Below, in pieces: positions 34,707-43,575 of a stretch of DNA of 64,000 nucleotides. The notes beneath the pieces are model-generated. The model had not been told where the DNA came from and did not search any database. It saw only the letters and a list, made by a program, of their open reading frames with translations. Positions within the stretch are counted from its first letter, which is position 1, and the number at the start of each line of letters is the position of its first letter. The DNA comes from Fundidesulfovibrio agrisoli (GTDB taxonomy: Bacteria > Desulfobacterota > Desulfovibrionia > Desulfovibrionales > Desulfovibrionaceae): assembly GCF_022808715.1 (NCBI RefSeq), contig NZ_JAKZKX010000010.1, positions 1-64,000 of the forward strand, in the 5' to 3' direction. Made by a program: the position numbers and the translations under genes.

Positions 34707-36196
34707 CCGGCCATGCGGCGGGGTTCGGCCGCGGCGTTGGCGGCGCGCTGGTCCTCGCGGGCCGGGGCCACGCCCACGCGGTCGCGCCCGGCGTTCTTGG
34801 CCGCGTAGAGGGCCTGGTCCGCCTGGGAGAGCAGGCTTGCGGTGGTGGCGGGCTGGCCGGGAACGAAGGAGGCCAGCCCGATGGAGACGGTCACGGGGAT
34901 GGCGCGCCCGGCGTAGCGGGTGGCGGCGTCCGCCACGCGGCGGCGCAGCCTTTCGGCCAGCATCCAGGCGTGCGCCCTGCCGGTGTGCGGCAGGATCAGG
35001 GCGAACTCCTCGCCGCCGAAGCGGGCCACGAAGTCGGTCTCGCGCAGACCGGACTCCAGGGCCTGGGCGGCGTTGCGCAGCACGGCGTCGCCCGCCAGGT
35101 GGCCGTGGGTGTCGTTGACCTGCTTGAAGTGGTCCAGGTCCGCCATCATGAGCACGAAGCCTTCCTTGTGGCGCATGTGGCGCTTGAGTTCGTGGTCGAG
35201 GCGGGTGTCAAAGCTCCGGCGGTTGTGGAGGCCGGTGAGCCCGTCGCGGTCCGCACGGCGCTTGAGGCGCAGGAAGTCCAGCACGTTGCGCAGCCAGGGC
35301 GAGAGCTGGAGCACGGCCTGGCGGGCCAGCTCCTGCTCGTTGCGGTCCAGGTCGCGCTCCAGGAGCACGGAGACGCAGCCGAAGGGCTTCTCCCCGCTGT
35401 GCAGGGGCACCAGCAGGGCCAGGCCGGGCTCGGTGCGCGCGGCAGGGTCACCCCCGGGAATTTCATGCACGCTGTAGGCGCTGGGGGGCAGGCCGCCCAC
35501 GCGGGTGGCCAGGTCCTGCAGGTAGTCCAGGCGGGCGGCCTTGGCCGTGGCGGGCGCCTCCGCAGGCAGGAACAGCTCCATCTCCGGGGCGTCGTCCCAG
35601 AATACGGCCAGAACCTCGCTGACGGGGAAGAGCTTGGTCAGGCCGTCCCCCAGGGCGGCCAGGATCTCGGGCATCTCCAGGCTGGAGACAGCCCTGGAGA
35701 GCAATCCCTGGCGGAAGGCCAGCAGGGAGTTCTCGTGGGCCATCTGGTCGCGCTCGCGCTGGGCGTCGGCCAGGAGCGCGGCCATCTCGTCGAAGAGTTG
35801 CGCGGCCTGGCGGGCGTTCTCCAGCGCGGAGACGATGCGCGCCTTGGGCATTGGCGCCTTGAGGCAGGCCACGAAGCCCTGGGCCAGCACCTCCTCGCGC
35901 GAGGGCGGGGGCGTGTCCCCGGCCACCAGCACCTTGCGGGCCCCGGCCAGCCATGCGGGCGGGTTCTGGCGCAGGGTGCGCCAGAGGTCCAGGTCCACGA
36001 ACACGGCCAGGGGCGCGGCGCGGTCGAAGTCGGCCTGGCTGGGCAGGTCGCGGGCCTCGAAGCGCTGCAGCGGTTCGCTCTCGCCGACCGCCAGGCGGAT
36101 CTTCCGGGCGGGCTGGCCGGATACCCCCAGCAGCCAGACGGGGCGGGTTCGCTTGCCGGTGACGCGCTTGCGAGGAGTGCGTGGTGCGGTGCTCAT
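34703..36196 (-). CDS. GGDEF diguanylate cyclase with degenerate receiver and GAF-like domains
   Basis: A 497-residue cytoplasmic protein. The N-terminal part (about 15-125) resembles a receiver-like fold without a clear phosphoacceptor Asp. A helical linker (about 125-165) and a GAF-like domain (about 165-310) follow, then a GGDEF domain (about 320-475) with loop GGEEF and an RxxD inhibitory site (RETD) five residues before it. It should make c-di-GMP. It is divergent from the GAK cluster, with a 155-base shared promoter region. Confidence 0.87.
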   Translation of the reverse strand: MSTAPRTPRKRVTGKRTRPVWLLGVSGQPARKIRLAVGESEPLQRFEARDLPSQADFDRAAPLAVFVDLDLWRTLRQNPPAWLAGARKVLVAGDTPPPSREEVLAQGFVACLKAPMPKARIVSALENARQAAQLFDEMAALLADAQRERDQMAHENSLLAFRQGLLSRAVSSLEMPEILAALGDGLTKLFPVSEVLAVFWDDAPEMELFLPAEAPATAKAARLDYLQDLATRVGGLPPSAYSVHEIPGGDPAARTEPGLALLVPLHSGEKPFGCVSVLLERDLDRNEQELARQAVLQLSPWLRNVLDFLRLKRRADRDGLTGLHNRRSFDTRLDHELKRHMRHKEGFVLMMADLDHFKQVNDTHGHLAGDAVLRNAAQALESGLRETDFVARFGGEEFALILPHTGRAHAWMLAERLRRRVADAATRYAGRAIPVTVSIGLASFVPGQPATTASLLSQADQALYAAKNAGRDRVGVAPAREDQRAANAAAEPRRMAG

Positions 36197-36258
36197 GCCT
36201 TAGGGCAAGCAAGTTTGGTGCCGGAAAATCTTGCCCGGCGGGCCGCTCGGGGGGGGCG

Positions 36259-36276
36259 GTAACACGTTCGTCATGA
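36259..36276 (+). promoter_or_regulatory. Candidate Pho box upstream of the GAK cluster
   Basis: GTAACAC-GTTC-GTCATGA with 11-base phasing, close to the pstS site in both half-sites. A TAGAGA hexamer starts eight bases downstream, the same distance as the TAGCTT at pstS. It lies 75 bases before the first gene. Confidence 0.55.
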
Positions 36277-36351
36277 TGACGGGATAGAGAATAGTTGGAC
36301 ATCGGCGCGCCGGGTGCTAGAAAAGGAGCCTGGAACATCGGGAGGATCACC

Positions 36352-36948
36352 ATGAGCATGACAGGAAAACACAAGATCGAATTCGCGATCCCCGAGAGCG
36401 GGCTGGCCGACTGGCTGCGCGCCCTGGCCGCGCAGATAGACGCGGGCGAGCTTGGCTCCGGCGAGGCGCCCGTGAGCCTGGAAGGCTACCGCGGGATGAA
36501 GATCTCCGTGAAGCCCGCCTTCGGGGGCGACCTGAGGGCCAAGCTCTCCATCAAGTTCCCCAAGCCCGTGCGGAGCGCGGCCTCCGTGCTGGAGCCGGGC
36601 GTTCCGGAGCCGGGGATCGTCGAGGGCGAAGACGAGGACGAGGACGAGGGTGAGGGCGAAATGCCCAGGTACAAGTCCCTCAAGAAGCATATGAAGTCCA
36701 CCTTCAAGACCATCGGCGCGGCCCTCGCCGCCGGGCAGACGCCCCCGGCGGCCGAGTTCGCCAGCTTCATAGCAGACTCCAAACTGATGGTGGCCTACCC
36801 AGGCAAGGGCGATGAGTTCTACCCCGAATACCTGGAGAAGACCCAGGCCCTGGAAGCGGCTTTCGCCGCGGGCGACCTGGAGGGCATGAAGGCCATGCAC
36901 CAGGAGCTGGCGCGGCTCAAGCGGGAGTGCCACTCCCGCCACGCCTAG
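36352..36948 (+). CDS. GAK system XXXCH-type protein
   Basis: A 198-residue soluble protein. The N-terminal domain (about 1-80) is followed by a very acidic Glu/Asp linker (about 88-103) and a helical C-terminal domain ending LKRECHSRHA, the C-H signature after which the XXXCH family was named. It is the first gene of the cluster, with GGAGG before the ATG at 36352. The family is known only from genome context next to ATP-grasp, HprK-like and CofD-like genes; its biochemical role is unknown. The CH could bind metal or be a modification site. Confidence 0.75.
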   Translation: MSMTGKHKIEFAIPESGLADWLRALAAQIDAGELGSGEAPVSLEGYRGMKISVKPAFGGDLRAKLSIKFPKPVRSAASVLEPGVPEPGIVEGEDEDEDEGEGEMPRYKSLKKHMKSTFKTIGAALAAGQTPPAAEFASFIADSKLMVAYPGKGDEFYPEYLEKTQALEAAFAAGDLEGMKAMHQELARLKRECHSRHA

Positions 36949-37040
36949 GGCCCGCGCGCGAACCGCCACGGCGCATCAACCCTTCCGCCCCGGGGCCGGC
37001 CGGTCTTGCCGCGCCCGGGGCGACAGCATAGAGGCTTCGC

Positions 37041-38216
37041 ATGTCCACACCATCCATCGAACTGGTGAAGCCGGGCTCCCCGGCCTGCGCCAGCATTGAC
37101 CTGGCCGCCATCCCCCGCGAGGTCACCGACTGGGACCTGGAGACCTATCTCGGCCTCACCTGCGCCGGGGTCACGCCCGAGCAGGCCGAATCGATCAGAA
37201 ACCCCAAATCGCGTTTCCCGCGCCAGGAATACGTGCTCGCCGTGCACTGGCACCCCGAGCAGGTGCCCATGCCCATCATCAGGGAGCGCATCGGGGCCAT
37301 GTTCCCCTCCAGCCGCGACGAGCTTATCATCCCCACCCAGCACAACCAGCTGCTCACCTGGGGCGACTACGCGGGCGTGGAGGTGGACTGCTTCTCCCAC
37401 GGGTTCAACCGCAAGGTGCAGCTGCTCATCCACCTGCGCGCCGACAGGCTGGAGCGCGCGGGCGTGCTCGCCAACATGCTGCGCCACACCTTCAAGTACC
37501 GCTCGTCGCAGCTCTACGAATACCTCGACGCCATGTGCGAGCCCGAATGGGCCGAGCGCCGCCAGCAGGCCGCCGGGATCGCCGGCTCCGACGAGGACGT
37601 GGTGGAGTTCGTCTCCATCTACGCCCGCAGGCTCAAGGAGCTCGTCATCTTGAACGAGTCCCGCACGCCCGAGGACGCCTTCAAGAACAAGCTGGTGCGC
37701 AACTATTTCGACTGCCTGCGCCAGATCCACGACCCGCGCCTGGTGAACAAGGCCCAGGTGTACGCCAAGGCCGTGAAGGAGGTCGTGAAGGAGAACTTCT
37801 CCCTGGCCTACTTCTACCGCGCCTCCGAGGTGGTGGAGGAGGCCCGCTCCATCGGCGCGGGCATCGTCATCCCCCACCCGGAGCAGTTCTGGCCCATCCT
37901 GCTGCGCAACTACGACGTGGACGGCATCGAGGTCTGGAACCCGCAGTCCCAGCAGTACACCGAGTTCCTCATTAACGTGGTCATCGACCAGAACAGGCGC
38001 GGCTACCACAAGGACAGGCCCATGCTCATCTTCATGGGCGACGACTGCCACCTGAGCGAGAAGCTCAAGGCACCCGAGGAGCAGGACAAGGACAAGGTCG
38101 CCCGCGAGGTGGGCCTGCAGCCCGCCTGGGACGACCTGGGCATCGCCAAGGGGCTCATCATGTCCGGCGTGAGCCGCAAGACCGTCATGGACGAATACCG
38201 CGCCCGGCTCGGCTAG
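37041..38216 (+). CDS. PHP-like metal-dependent hydrolase of the GAK cluster
   Basis: A 391-residue cytoplasmic protein with scattered histidines arranged as in PHP phosphoesterases: HWHPEQ (about 69-74), THNQ, CFSHGF (about 118), PHPEQFW (about 280), an acidic GIEVWNPQSQ (about 300) and GDDCHLSE (about 338). PHP enzymes hydrolyse phosphoesters with a trinuclear metal site, so phosphoesterase activity is likely, but the substrate is unknown. It sits between the XXXCH and amphi-Trp genes. Confidence 0.65.
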   Translation: MSTPSIELVKPGSPACASIDLAAIPREVTDWDLETYLGLTCAGVTPEQAESIRNPKSRFPRQEYVLAVHWHPEQVPMPIIRERIGAMFPSSRDELIIPTQHNQLLTWGDYAGVEVDCFSHGFNRKVQLLIHLRADRLERAGVLANMLRHTFKYRSSQLYEYLDAMCEPEWAERRQQAAGIAGSDEDVVEFVSIYARRLKELVILNESRTPEDAFKNKLVRNYFDCLRQIHDPRLVNKAQVYAKAVKEVVKENFSLAYFYRASEVVEEARSIGAGIVIPHPEQFWPILLRNYDVDGIEVWNPQSQQYTEFLINVVIDQNRRGYHKDRPMLIFMGDDCHLSEKLKAPEEQDKDKVAREVGLQPAWDDLGIAKGLIMSGVSRKTVMDEYRARLG

Positions 38217-38286
38217 CCCGCGCGGGCGCAGCAACCCCTCCGCCGGTGCGCGCCGCCGCACCCGGCCGGATCAGGAGAATATCGTC

Positions 38287-38604
38287 ATGCAGTGCGACGA
38301 CAACGACAAGGCGGCCAGCCCCGCCACGGAAGGCAAGTTCACCTTCGAATCGGCTCAGGACGTCGAGACCCTGGTGGGCTACCTCAGGGCCATCACCGAC
38401 GGCTTCGAGGCGGGCTCCATGCGCTTCACCCGCAAGGACCTTGATCTGGTGCTCTCCCCCAAGGGGCTTGTCGGCTTCGCGGTGGAGGCCAAGGGCAAGG
38501 AAGGCCGCATGAAGCTCACGCTCAAGTTCCACTGGCGCGAGAACGTGGAGGCCAAGGAACCCGAGGAGGACACCCTCACTATCACTCCCGGGGACGCGAG
38601 GTAG
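38287..38604 (+). CDS. Amphi-Trp domain protein
   Basis: A 105-residue protein with the single amphipathic beta-rich amphi-Trp domain, including the conserved Trp in LKFHWRENVE. These domains accompany GAK genes and their role is unknown. AGGAG precedes the ATG. The stop is three bases before the next start, so translation is coupled to the PhoU-kinase gene. Confidence 0.75.
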   Translation: MQCDDNDKAASPATEGKFTFESAQDVETLVGYLRAITDGFEAGSMRFTRKDLDLVLSPKGLVGFAVEAKGKEGRMKLTLKFHWRENVEAKEPEEDTLTITPGDAR

Positions 38605-38607
38605 GCG

Positions 38608-40263
38608 ATGAAGTTTCTGGACGGCGTGGAGGAGAACTTCCGCTTCATGGTCCTGGAAGTGACCAAGCAGGTGGAGAACGCCCTCAAGGTCCTCGAACAC
38701 CCGGACCCCGGCCTCGTGGTCAAGATCGAGAGCCGGGACGACTACATAGACAACCTCAAGAGCGTCATCGAGAACAAGTGCTTCTCGCGCATCCACACGG
38801 GCTTCGGGGGCGACAAGCGCGCCATCGACCAGGCCCGGGCCGTGAACATCATCACCGCCAACCTGGAGCGCATGGCGGACCACGCCGTGAACATCGTGAT
38901 GCAGCAGCAGTACCTGCGCGATCCGGCGTTCATCAAACGCTACGACTACCAGGCCTTCTTCGCCGAGATCATGAAGGCCCTGCACCTGGTGATCCGGGCG
39001 CTCTACAACCAGGACATCGCCCTGGCCTTCAAGATCTGCCGCGTGGAAGTGACACTGGACACCCTGTTCAAGACCAACTTCGACGCCATCCTGGCGGACC
39101 TGCGCAAGGGCGAATCCCCCGAGAACTGCATCACCTGCCACAACATCTTCCGCTATCTGGAGCGCATGGGGGACACCATCCTCAACATCGGCGAGGCCAT
39201 CATCTTCGCCGCCGTGGGCGAGAAGTTCAAGATCCACCAGTACGAGGCCCTGAAGCAGACCCTGACCCAGCTTGGGCAGGAGGTGCCCATCTCCGACGGC
39301 GAGTTCCACTCCATCTGGGGCACGCGCTCGGGCTGCCGCATCGGCAAGGTGGAGGGCACGGGCGGCAGGCAGCGCGGCTCCCGGGCCAGCGGCGTGCTCT
39401 TCAAGGAGGGCAACGCGGCCAAGCTGCGCAACGAGGCCCAGAACATCAACCGCTGGAAGTCCATCATGCCGGGGCTGCCGCCCACCATCCAGGCCTTCCA
39501 GGAGGACGGCGACTCGGCCTCCATGCTCATGGAGTACCTGGGCGGCTGCACCTACCAGGAGGTCGTGCTCACGGGCGCGCCGGACATCGCCGCCAACGCC
39601 ACCTTCATCCTGCTGCAGACCGTGCACCAGCTCTGGAGCGACACCATCAGGAAGGAGCCGGTGCGGGGCGGGTACATCAAGCAGTTGCAGAGCCGCCTGG
39701 AGGACGTCTACCGCATGCACCCCTCCTTCAAGACCCCGCGCATGGGTCTTGAAGGCCTGGATATCCCCGCATTCGAGGAGCTGCTGGCCAGCGCCGCCGA
39801 GCTGGAGCAGGGGCTCGAGGCCCCGTTCTCGGTGTTCATCCACGGCGACTTCAACATCAACAACATCGTCTACAACCACGAGGAGCAGCGCATCCACTAC
39901 ATCGACCTGCACCGCTCCAAGGACCAGGACTACGTGCAGGACGTCTCCGTGTTCCTCATCTCCAACTTCCGCCTGCCCGTGCTGGACCTCCGCCTGCGCG
40001 AACGGCTGGACCGCGTGATGCGCGAATTCCTGCACTTCACCCGCGCCTTCGCGGCGGAGTTCTCCGACGACACCTTCGAGGCCCGCCTTGCTTTGGGGCT
40101 GGTGCGCTCCTTCGTCACCTCCAGCAGGTTCGAGTTCAACCAGCGCTTCGCCAAGGAGATGTACCACCGGGGCGTGTTCCTGATGCAGAACCTGCTCGCG
40201 CACAGCCGCTCCAGCTGCCCCTGGCGCGGCTACCGCCTGCCCGAGGCAGTGCTCATCTACTGA
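38608..40263 (+). CDS. PhoU domain fused to aminoglycoside-phosphotransferase-like kinase
   Basis: A 551-residue fusion. Residues 1-215 form a PhoU-like helical bundle with its two metal-binding signatures (LERMADHAVNI, about 87-97; LERMGDTILNI, about 184-194). Residues 240-530 are an APH/choline-kinase-like domain with catalytic loop HGDFNINN (H412, D414, N419) and metal-binding Asp433 in YIDLHRS. PhoU normally restrains the Pst transporter and PhoR; fusing it to a small-molecule kinase suggests phosphate status gates phosphorylation of a metabolite. I know no characterised protein of this architecture. A candidate Pho box precedes the operon. Confidence 0.85.
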   Translation: MKFLDGVEENFRFMVLEVTKQVENALKVLEHPDPGLVVKIESRDDYIDNLKSVIENKCFSRIHTGFGGDKRAIDQARAVNIITANLERMADHAVNIVMQQQYLRDPAFIKRYDYQAFFAEIMKALHLVIRALYNQDIALAFKICRVEVTLDTLFKTNFDAILADLRKGESPENCITCHNIFRYLERMGDTILNIGEAIIFAAVGEKFKIHQYEALKQTLTQLGQEVPISDGEFHSIWGTRSGCRIGKVEGTGGRQRGSRASGVLFKEGNAAKLRNEAQNINRWKSIMPGLPPTIQAFQEDGDSASMLMEYLGGCTYQEVVLTGAPDIAANATFILLQTVHQLWSDTIRKEPVRGGYIKQLQSRLEDVYRMHPSFKTPRMGLEGLDIPAFEELLASAAELEQGLEAPFSVFIHGDFNINNIVYNHEEQRIHYIDLHRSKDQDYVQDVSVFLISNFRLPVLDLRLRERLDRVMREFLHFTRAFAAEFSDDTFEARLALGLVRSFVTSSRFEFNQRFAKEMYHRGVFLMQNLLAHSRSSCPWRGYRLPEAVLIY

Positions 40264-40283
40264 TCGGATTTCCGGAGAGAGAC

Positions 40284-41159
40284 ATGAAAAAGATTGGCGT
40301 TGTGGGCATTACGGACGGCTGGTCCTCCGAAGTTCTGGCGGACGCCTGCCGCAAGCACACGGGCTTCCGCCTGCTCATCGACATGGACAAGGCCGTGCTG
40401 GACTTGGAGCGCGGCACGGTGCGCTACAACGGGCAGGACCTGCTGGAGCTGGACGCGCTCATCGTGAAGAAGATCGCGCCCCAGTACTCACCGGACGTGC
40501 TCGACCGCCTGGAGATGCTGCGCTTCCTGGAGCTCAAGGGCTTGCCGGTGTTCTCCAAGCCAACCTCCATCATCAGGCTCATCGACCGCCTGAGCTGCAC
40601 CGTGACCCTGCGCGCGGGCGGCCTGCCCATGCCCGCCACAATCATCACCGAGGACGTGGACGAGGCCCTGGACGCCGTGGAGCGTTTCGGCAAGGCCGTG
40701 TTCAAGCCGCTGTACTCCACCAAGGCCCGGGGCATGGAGGTGATTTCCGCCGGGGAATCGGCAAGGGCGCGCATCGAGGCCTTCCAGCAGGCGGGCAACG
40801 CGGTCATGTACCTGCAGAAGATGCTGCCCCCCCTGGAGAAGGACCTGGGCGTCACCTTCCTGGGCGGGCAGTACCTGGCCACCTACGCCCGCAAGTCCGG
40901 CGGCTCCAGCTGGAACACCACCACCAACGCCGGGGGCAAGTACGTGGCCGTGGAGCCCTCCCCGGAGATCGTTGCGCTGGCGCAAAAGGCCCAGTCGCTG
41001 TTCGACATGGCCTTCACCTGCGTGGACATCGCGGAAACGGCCGACGGCCCCATCGTGTTTGAAGTGTCGGCCTTCGGCGGGTTCCGGGGCCTCCTCGACG
41101 CCTGCGGCATCGACGCCGCGGACGCTTACGTCAAATTTGTTCTGGAGAGCCTCGCATGA
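40284..41159 (+). CDS. GAK system ATP-grasp enzyme
   Basis: A 291-residue RimK-like ATP-grasp ligase: N-terminal Rossmann-like domain (about 1-95), central lid with the ATP-binding lysine in AVFKPLYSTKARGMEVI (about 140-157) and C-terminal acidic metal site (TCVDIAE; IVFEVSAFGGF, about 245-272). Such enzymes join a carboxylate to an amine through an acylphosphate. Substrates are unknown. The stop overlaps the start of the HprK-related kinase (ATGA). Confidence 0.85.
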   Translation: MKKIGVVGITDGWSSEVLADACRKHTGFRLLIDMDKAVLDLERGTVRYNGQDLLELDALIVKKIAPQYSPDVLDRLEMLRFLELKGLPVFSKPTSIIRLIDRLSCTVTLRAGGLPMPATIITEDVDEALDAVERFGKAVFKPLYSTKARGMEVISAGESARARIEAFQQAGNAVMYLQKMLPPLEKDLGVTFLGGQYLATYARKSGGSSWNTTTNAGGKYVAVEPSPEIVALAQKAQSLFDMAFTCVDIAETADGPIVFEVSAFGGFRGLLDACGIDAADAYVKFVLESLA

Positions 41160-42226
41160 ACCTCACGTTGCAAGGGGTCCTGGCCCCCATCCTCGCCGCC
41201 AACCCCTGCCCGCACACCCTGGGCCTGCACTTCGGGAGCTACGCCCTGGACGTGCGCTCCAACGAGCCCGCGCTCGTCGCCTGGCTGGCGGACTACTACC
41301 GCGACTTCCTGCGCCAGGGCGGCCCGGCCGTGTGCGAGGTGCTGGCCATCGAGGGCAAGCCCCCGAGGCTGCATCTGGACTACCAGCTCAAGGAGCCCGA
41401 GCCGGGCAAGACCAAGATCAAGGAGGAGTGGGCGGCCCTCGATGGCGGCCGGGCCGTGCACAAGCGCCTCACTGGCATGGCCTTTCTCTTCGGCGAGGGC
41501 CTCAACGTGGCCGTTGGCCCCTGCCTGGAGAACCCCAACCAGGTGGTCAACTTCATCAACAACCGCTTCATCGAGCACAGGCTTAACGAGGGCTGCCTGC
41601 TGGGCCACGCGGCGGGCGTGTCGCACGAGGGCCAGGGCCTGAGCCTGGCCGGGTTCTCGGGCATGGGCAAGTCCACCCTGGCCTTGCACATGATGAACCA
41701 CGGCCTGCACTTCGTCTCCAACGACAGGGTGATGATCGGGCGCAACAACGGCGACCTCATGATGTACGGCGTGGCCAAGATGCCCCGCGTGAACCCCGGC
41801 ACCGTGCTCAACAACCCGAGCCTGGCCTCGGTGATGCCGGATTCCGACAGGGCCGCCTTCAAGAACCTTCCCCTGGAGGAGCTCTGGAGCCTGGAGCACA
41901 AGTACGACGCCTTCATCGATACCTGCTACGGCCCCGGCCGCTTCGACCTGGAGGCCCGCATGAAGGGCCTGGCCATCCTGAACTGGACGCGCGGCGGGGG
42001 CGAGCTGAACGTGGCCCGGGTGGACATCGCCCGGCGGCGCGAGCTGCTCCCGGCCTTCATGAAGAGCACGGGGCTCTTCTTCGAAACGACCGGCGACCTC
42101 ACCGTGCCGGACTTCTCGGAGGAGGCCTACGTGGAGATGCTCTCGGGCTGCACCGTGCTGGAGGTGACCGGCAGCATCGACTTCGAGAAGGCGGCCGCCG
42201 AGCTGGCGGCGTTCCTGAAAGGCTGA
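41156..42226 (+). CDS. HprK-related kinase B (GAK system)
   Basis: A 356-residue protein related to the C-terminal domain of HPr kinase/phosphorylase. The P-loop GFSGMGKSTLALHMM lies at about 165-180, followed by VSNDRVMIG as in HprK. The N-terminal part (about 1-140) is unique to the family. HprK phosphorylates a Ser in HPr; the target here is unknown, and the small XXXCH or amphi-Trp proteins of the cluster are natural candidates (inference). Confidence 0.83.
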   Translation: MNLTLQGVLAPILAANPCPHTLGLHFGSYALDVRSNEPALVAWLADYYRDFLRQGGPAVCEVLAIEGKPPRLHLDYQLKEPEPGKTKIKEEWAALDGGRAVHKRLTGMAFLFGEGLNVAVGPCLENPNQVVNFINNRFIEHRLNEGCLLGHAAGVSHEGQGLSLAGFSGMGKSTLALHMMNHGLHFVSNDRVMIGRNNGDLMMYGVAKMPRVNPGTVLNNPSLASVMPDSDRAAFKNLPLEELWSLEHKYDAFIDTCYGPGRFDLEARMKGLAILNWTRGGGELNVARVDIARRRELLPAFMKSTGLFFETTGDLTVPDFSEEAYVEMLSGCTVLEVTGSIDFEKAAAELAAFLKG

Positions 42227-42302
42227 ACACATAGCGGGCGTCCGGCCGCCCGACACCGGCGGAGGCGTTCTGTAAGACCGCCGCGACGCCCGGGGCCAAA
42301 GC

Positions 42303-43499
42303 ATGACCAAAGTATCCGTCACTCACACCGTCACCCTGCCGGACCCGGTGCGCATCGCGCGCTACCTCAAGGCCCCGGAGCTTGGGCCCAAGGCGCTCTT
42401 CTTCAGCGGGGGCACGGCCCTGCGCGACCTCTCGCGGGAGCTGGTGCGCTACACGCACAACTCCGTGCACCTGATAACGCCCTTCGATTCCGGCGGCTCC
42501 TCGGCCAAGCTGCGCAAGAGCTTCCACATGCTGGCCGTGGGCGACCTGCGCAACCGGCTCATGGCCCTGGCGGACCGCACTCTGCACGGCAACCCGCAGA
42601 TCTACCGCCTCTTCGCCCACCGCCTCCCCAAGGACCAGTGCCAGGACGATCTCGCCGCCATCCTCGACGAAATGATCTCCGGCAAGGCCCCCCTGGTGGC
42701 CGACGTGCCGGACCCCATGCGCAAGATCATCCGCACCCACCTGGGCTTCTTCCGCCACGCCATGCGCGACCACAAGTTCGACCTGCGCGGCGCGAGCATC
42801 GGCAACCTGATCCTGGCCGGGGGCTTCTTCAACTACAACCGCCAGATCGACCCGGTGATCTACATGTTCGCCATGATGGTCAAGGCGCGCGGCACCGTGC
42901 GGCCCATCGTCAACCGGGACCTCACCCTGGCCGCCGAGCTGGCCGACGGCACCGTGCTGGCCGGGCAGCACCTGCTCACCGGCAAGGAGGAGGGGCCCAT
43001 CAAGAGCCCGGTGAAGCGGGTCTACCTCTGCGCCAGCCAGAAGGACACGACGCCGGTGGAGGTGGAGATCCGCCGCAAGATCAAGGACTCCATCCGCTCC
43101 TCCGAGCTGATCTGCTACCCCATGGGCAGCTTCTATTCGAGCCTGGTGGCCAACCTTCTGCCCAGGGGCGTGGGCGACGCCGTGGCCAAGGCCCAATGCC
43201 CCAAGGTGTTCGTGCCCAACCCCGCGGGCGACCCGGAACAGCTCGGCCTGGGCCTGGGCGAGAGCGTGCGGCGGCTGGTGGAGTACCTGCGGGCCAGCTG
43301 CTCCAAGCCGCGCCCCACGAGCGCGCTGCTCAACTTCGTGATGCTGGACAAGAGGCTTGAGATCTACCAGCACCCGCTGGCGCTCAAGCAACTGGAAGGA
43401 ATGGGGATAGGGATCATCGAGTGCGACCTCGCCAGCGAGGAGAACGCCCCCCTGTTCGACGAGCGCAAGGTCATCGAGCATTTGCTGTCGTTGGCGTAG
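42303..43499 (+). CDS. CofD/YvcK-like protein of the GAK system
   Basis: A 398-residue Rossmann-like protein with the CofD/YvcK signatures: FFSGGTALRDLSREL (about 34-48), LITPFDSGGSSAKLRKSF (about 58-75) and VGDLRNRL (about 80-87). CofD transfers a phospholactyl group in coenzyme F420 synthesis; YvcK-type relatives bind UDP-sugars. No other F420 gene is present. It starts 76 bases after the kinase with a poor ribosome site, the only loose joint in the cluster. Confidence 0.85.
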   Translation: MTKVSVTHTVTLPDPVRIARYLKAPELGPKALFFSGGTALRDLSRELVRYTHNSVHLITPFDSGGSSAKLRKSFHMLAVGDLRNRLMALADRTLHGNPQIYRLFAHRLPKDQCQDDLAAILDEMISGKAPLVADVPDPMRKIIRTHLGFFRHAMRDHKFDLRGASIGNLILAGGFFNYNRQIDPVIYMFAMMVKARGTVRPIVNRDLTLAAELADGTVLAGQHLLTGKEEGPIKSPVKRVYLCASQKDTTPVEVEIRRKIKDSIRSSELICYPMGSFYSSLVANLLPRGVGDAVAKAQCPKVFVPNPAGDPEQLGLGLGESVRRLVEYLRASCSKPRPTSALLNFVMLDKRLEIYQHPLALKQLEGMGIGIIECDLASEENAPLFDERKVIEHLLSLA

Positions 43500-43575
43500 G
43501 AGAACACCCGGCTTTGCAGCCGTGCTGTAGGTCTACTTTAAGCCCCGTATCTTGGTCGTGACGGACTTCAGCAGG

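Noticed and set aside
42303-43499. CofD-like gene as evidence for coenzyme F420 synthesis
   Set aside because: No other F420 gene is present and the gene sits in the GAK cluster; CofD-like folds occur in other roles (YvcK).
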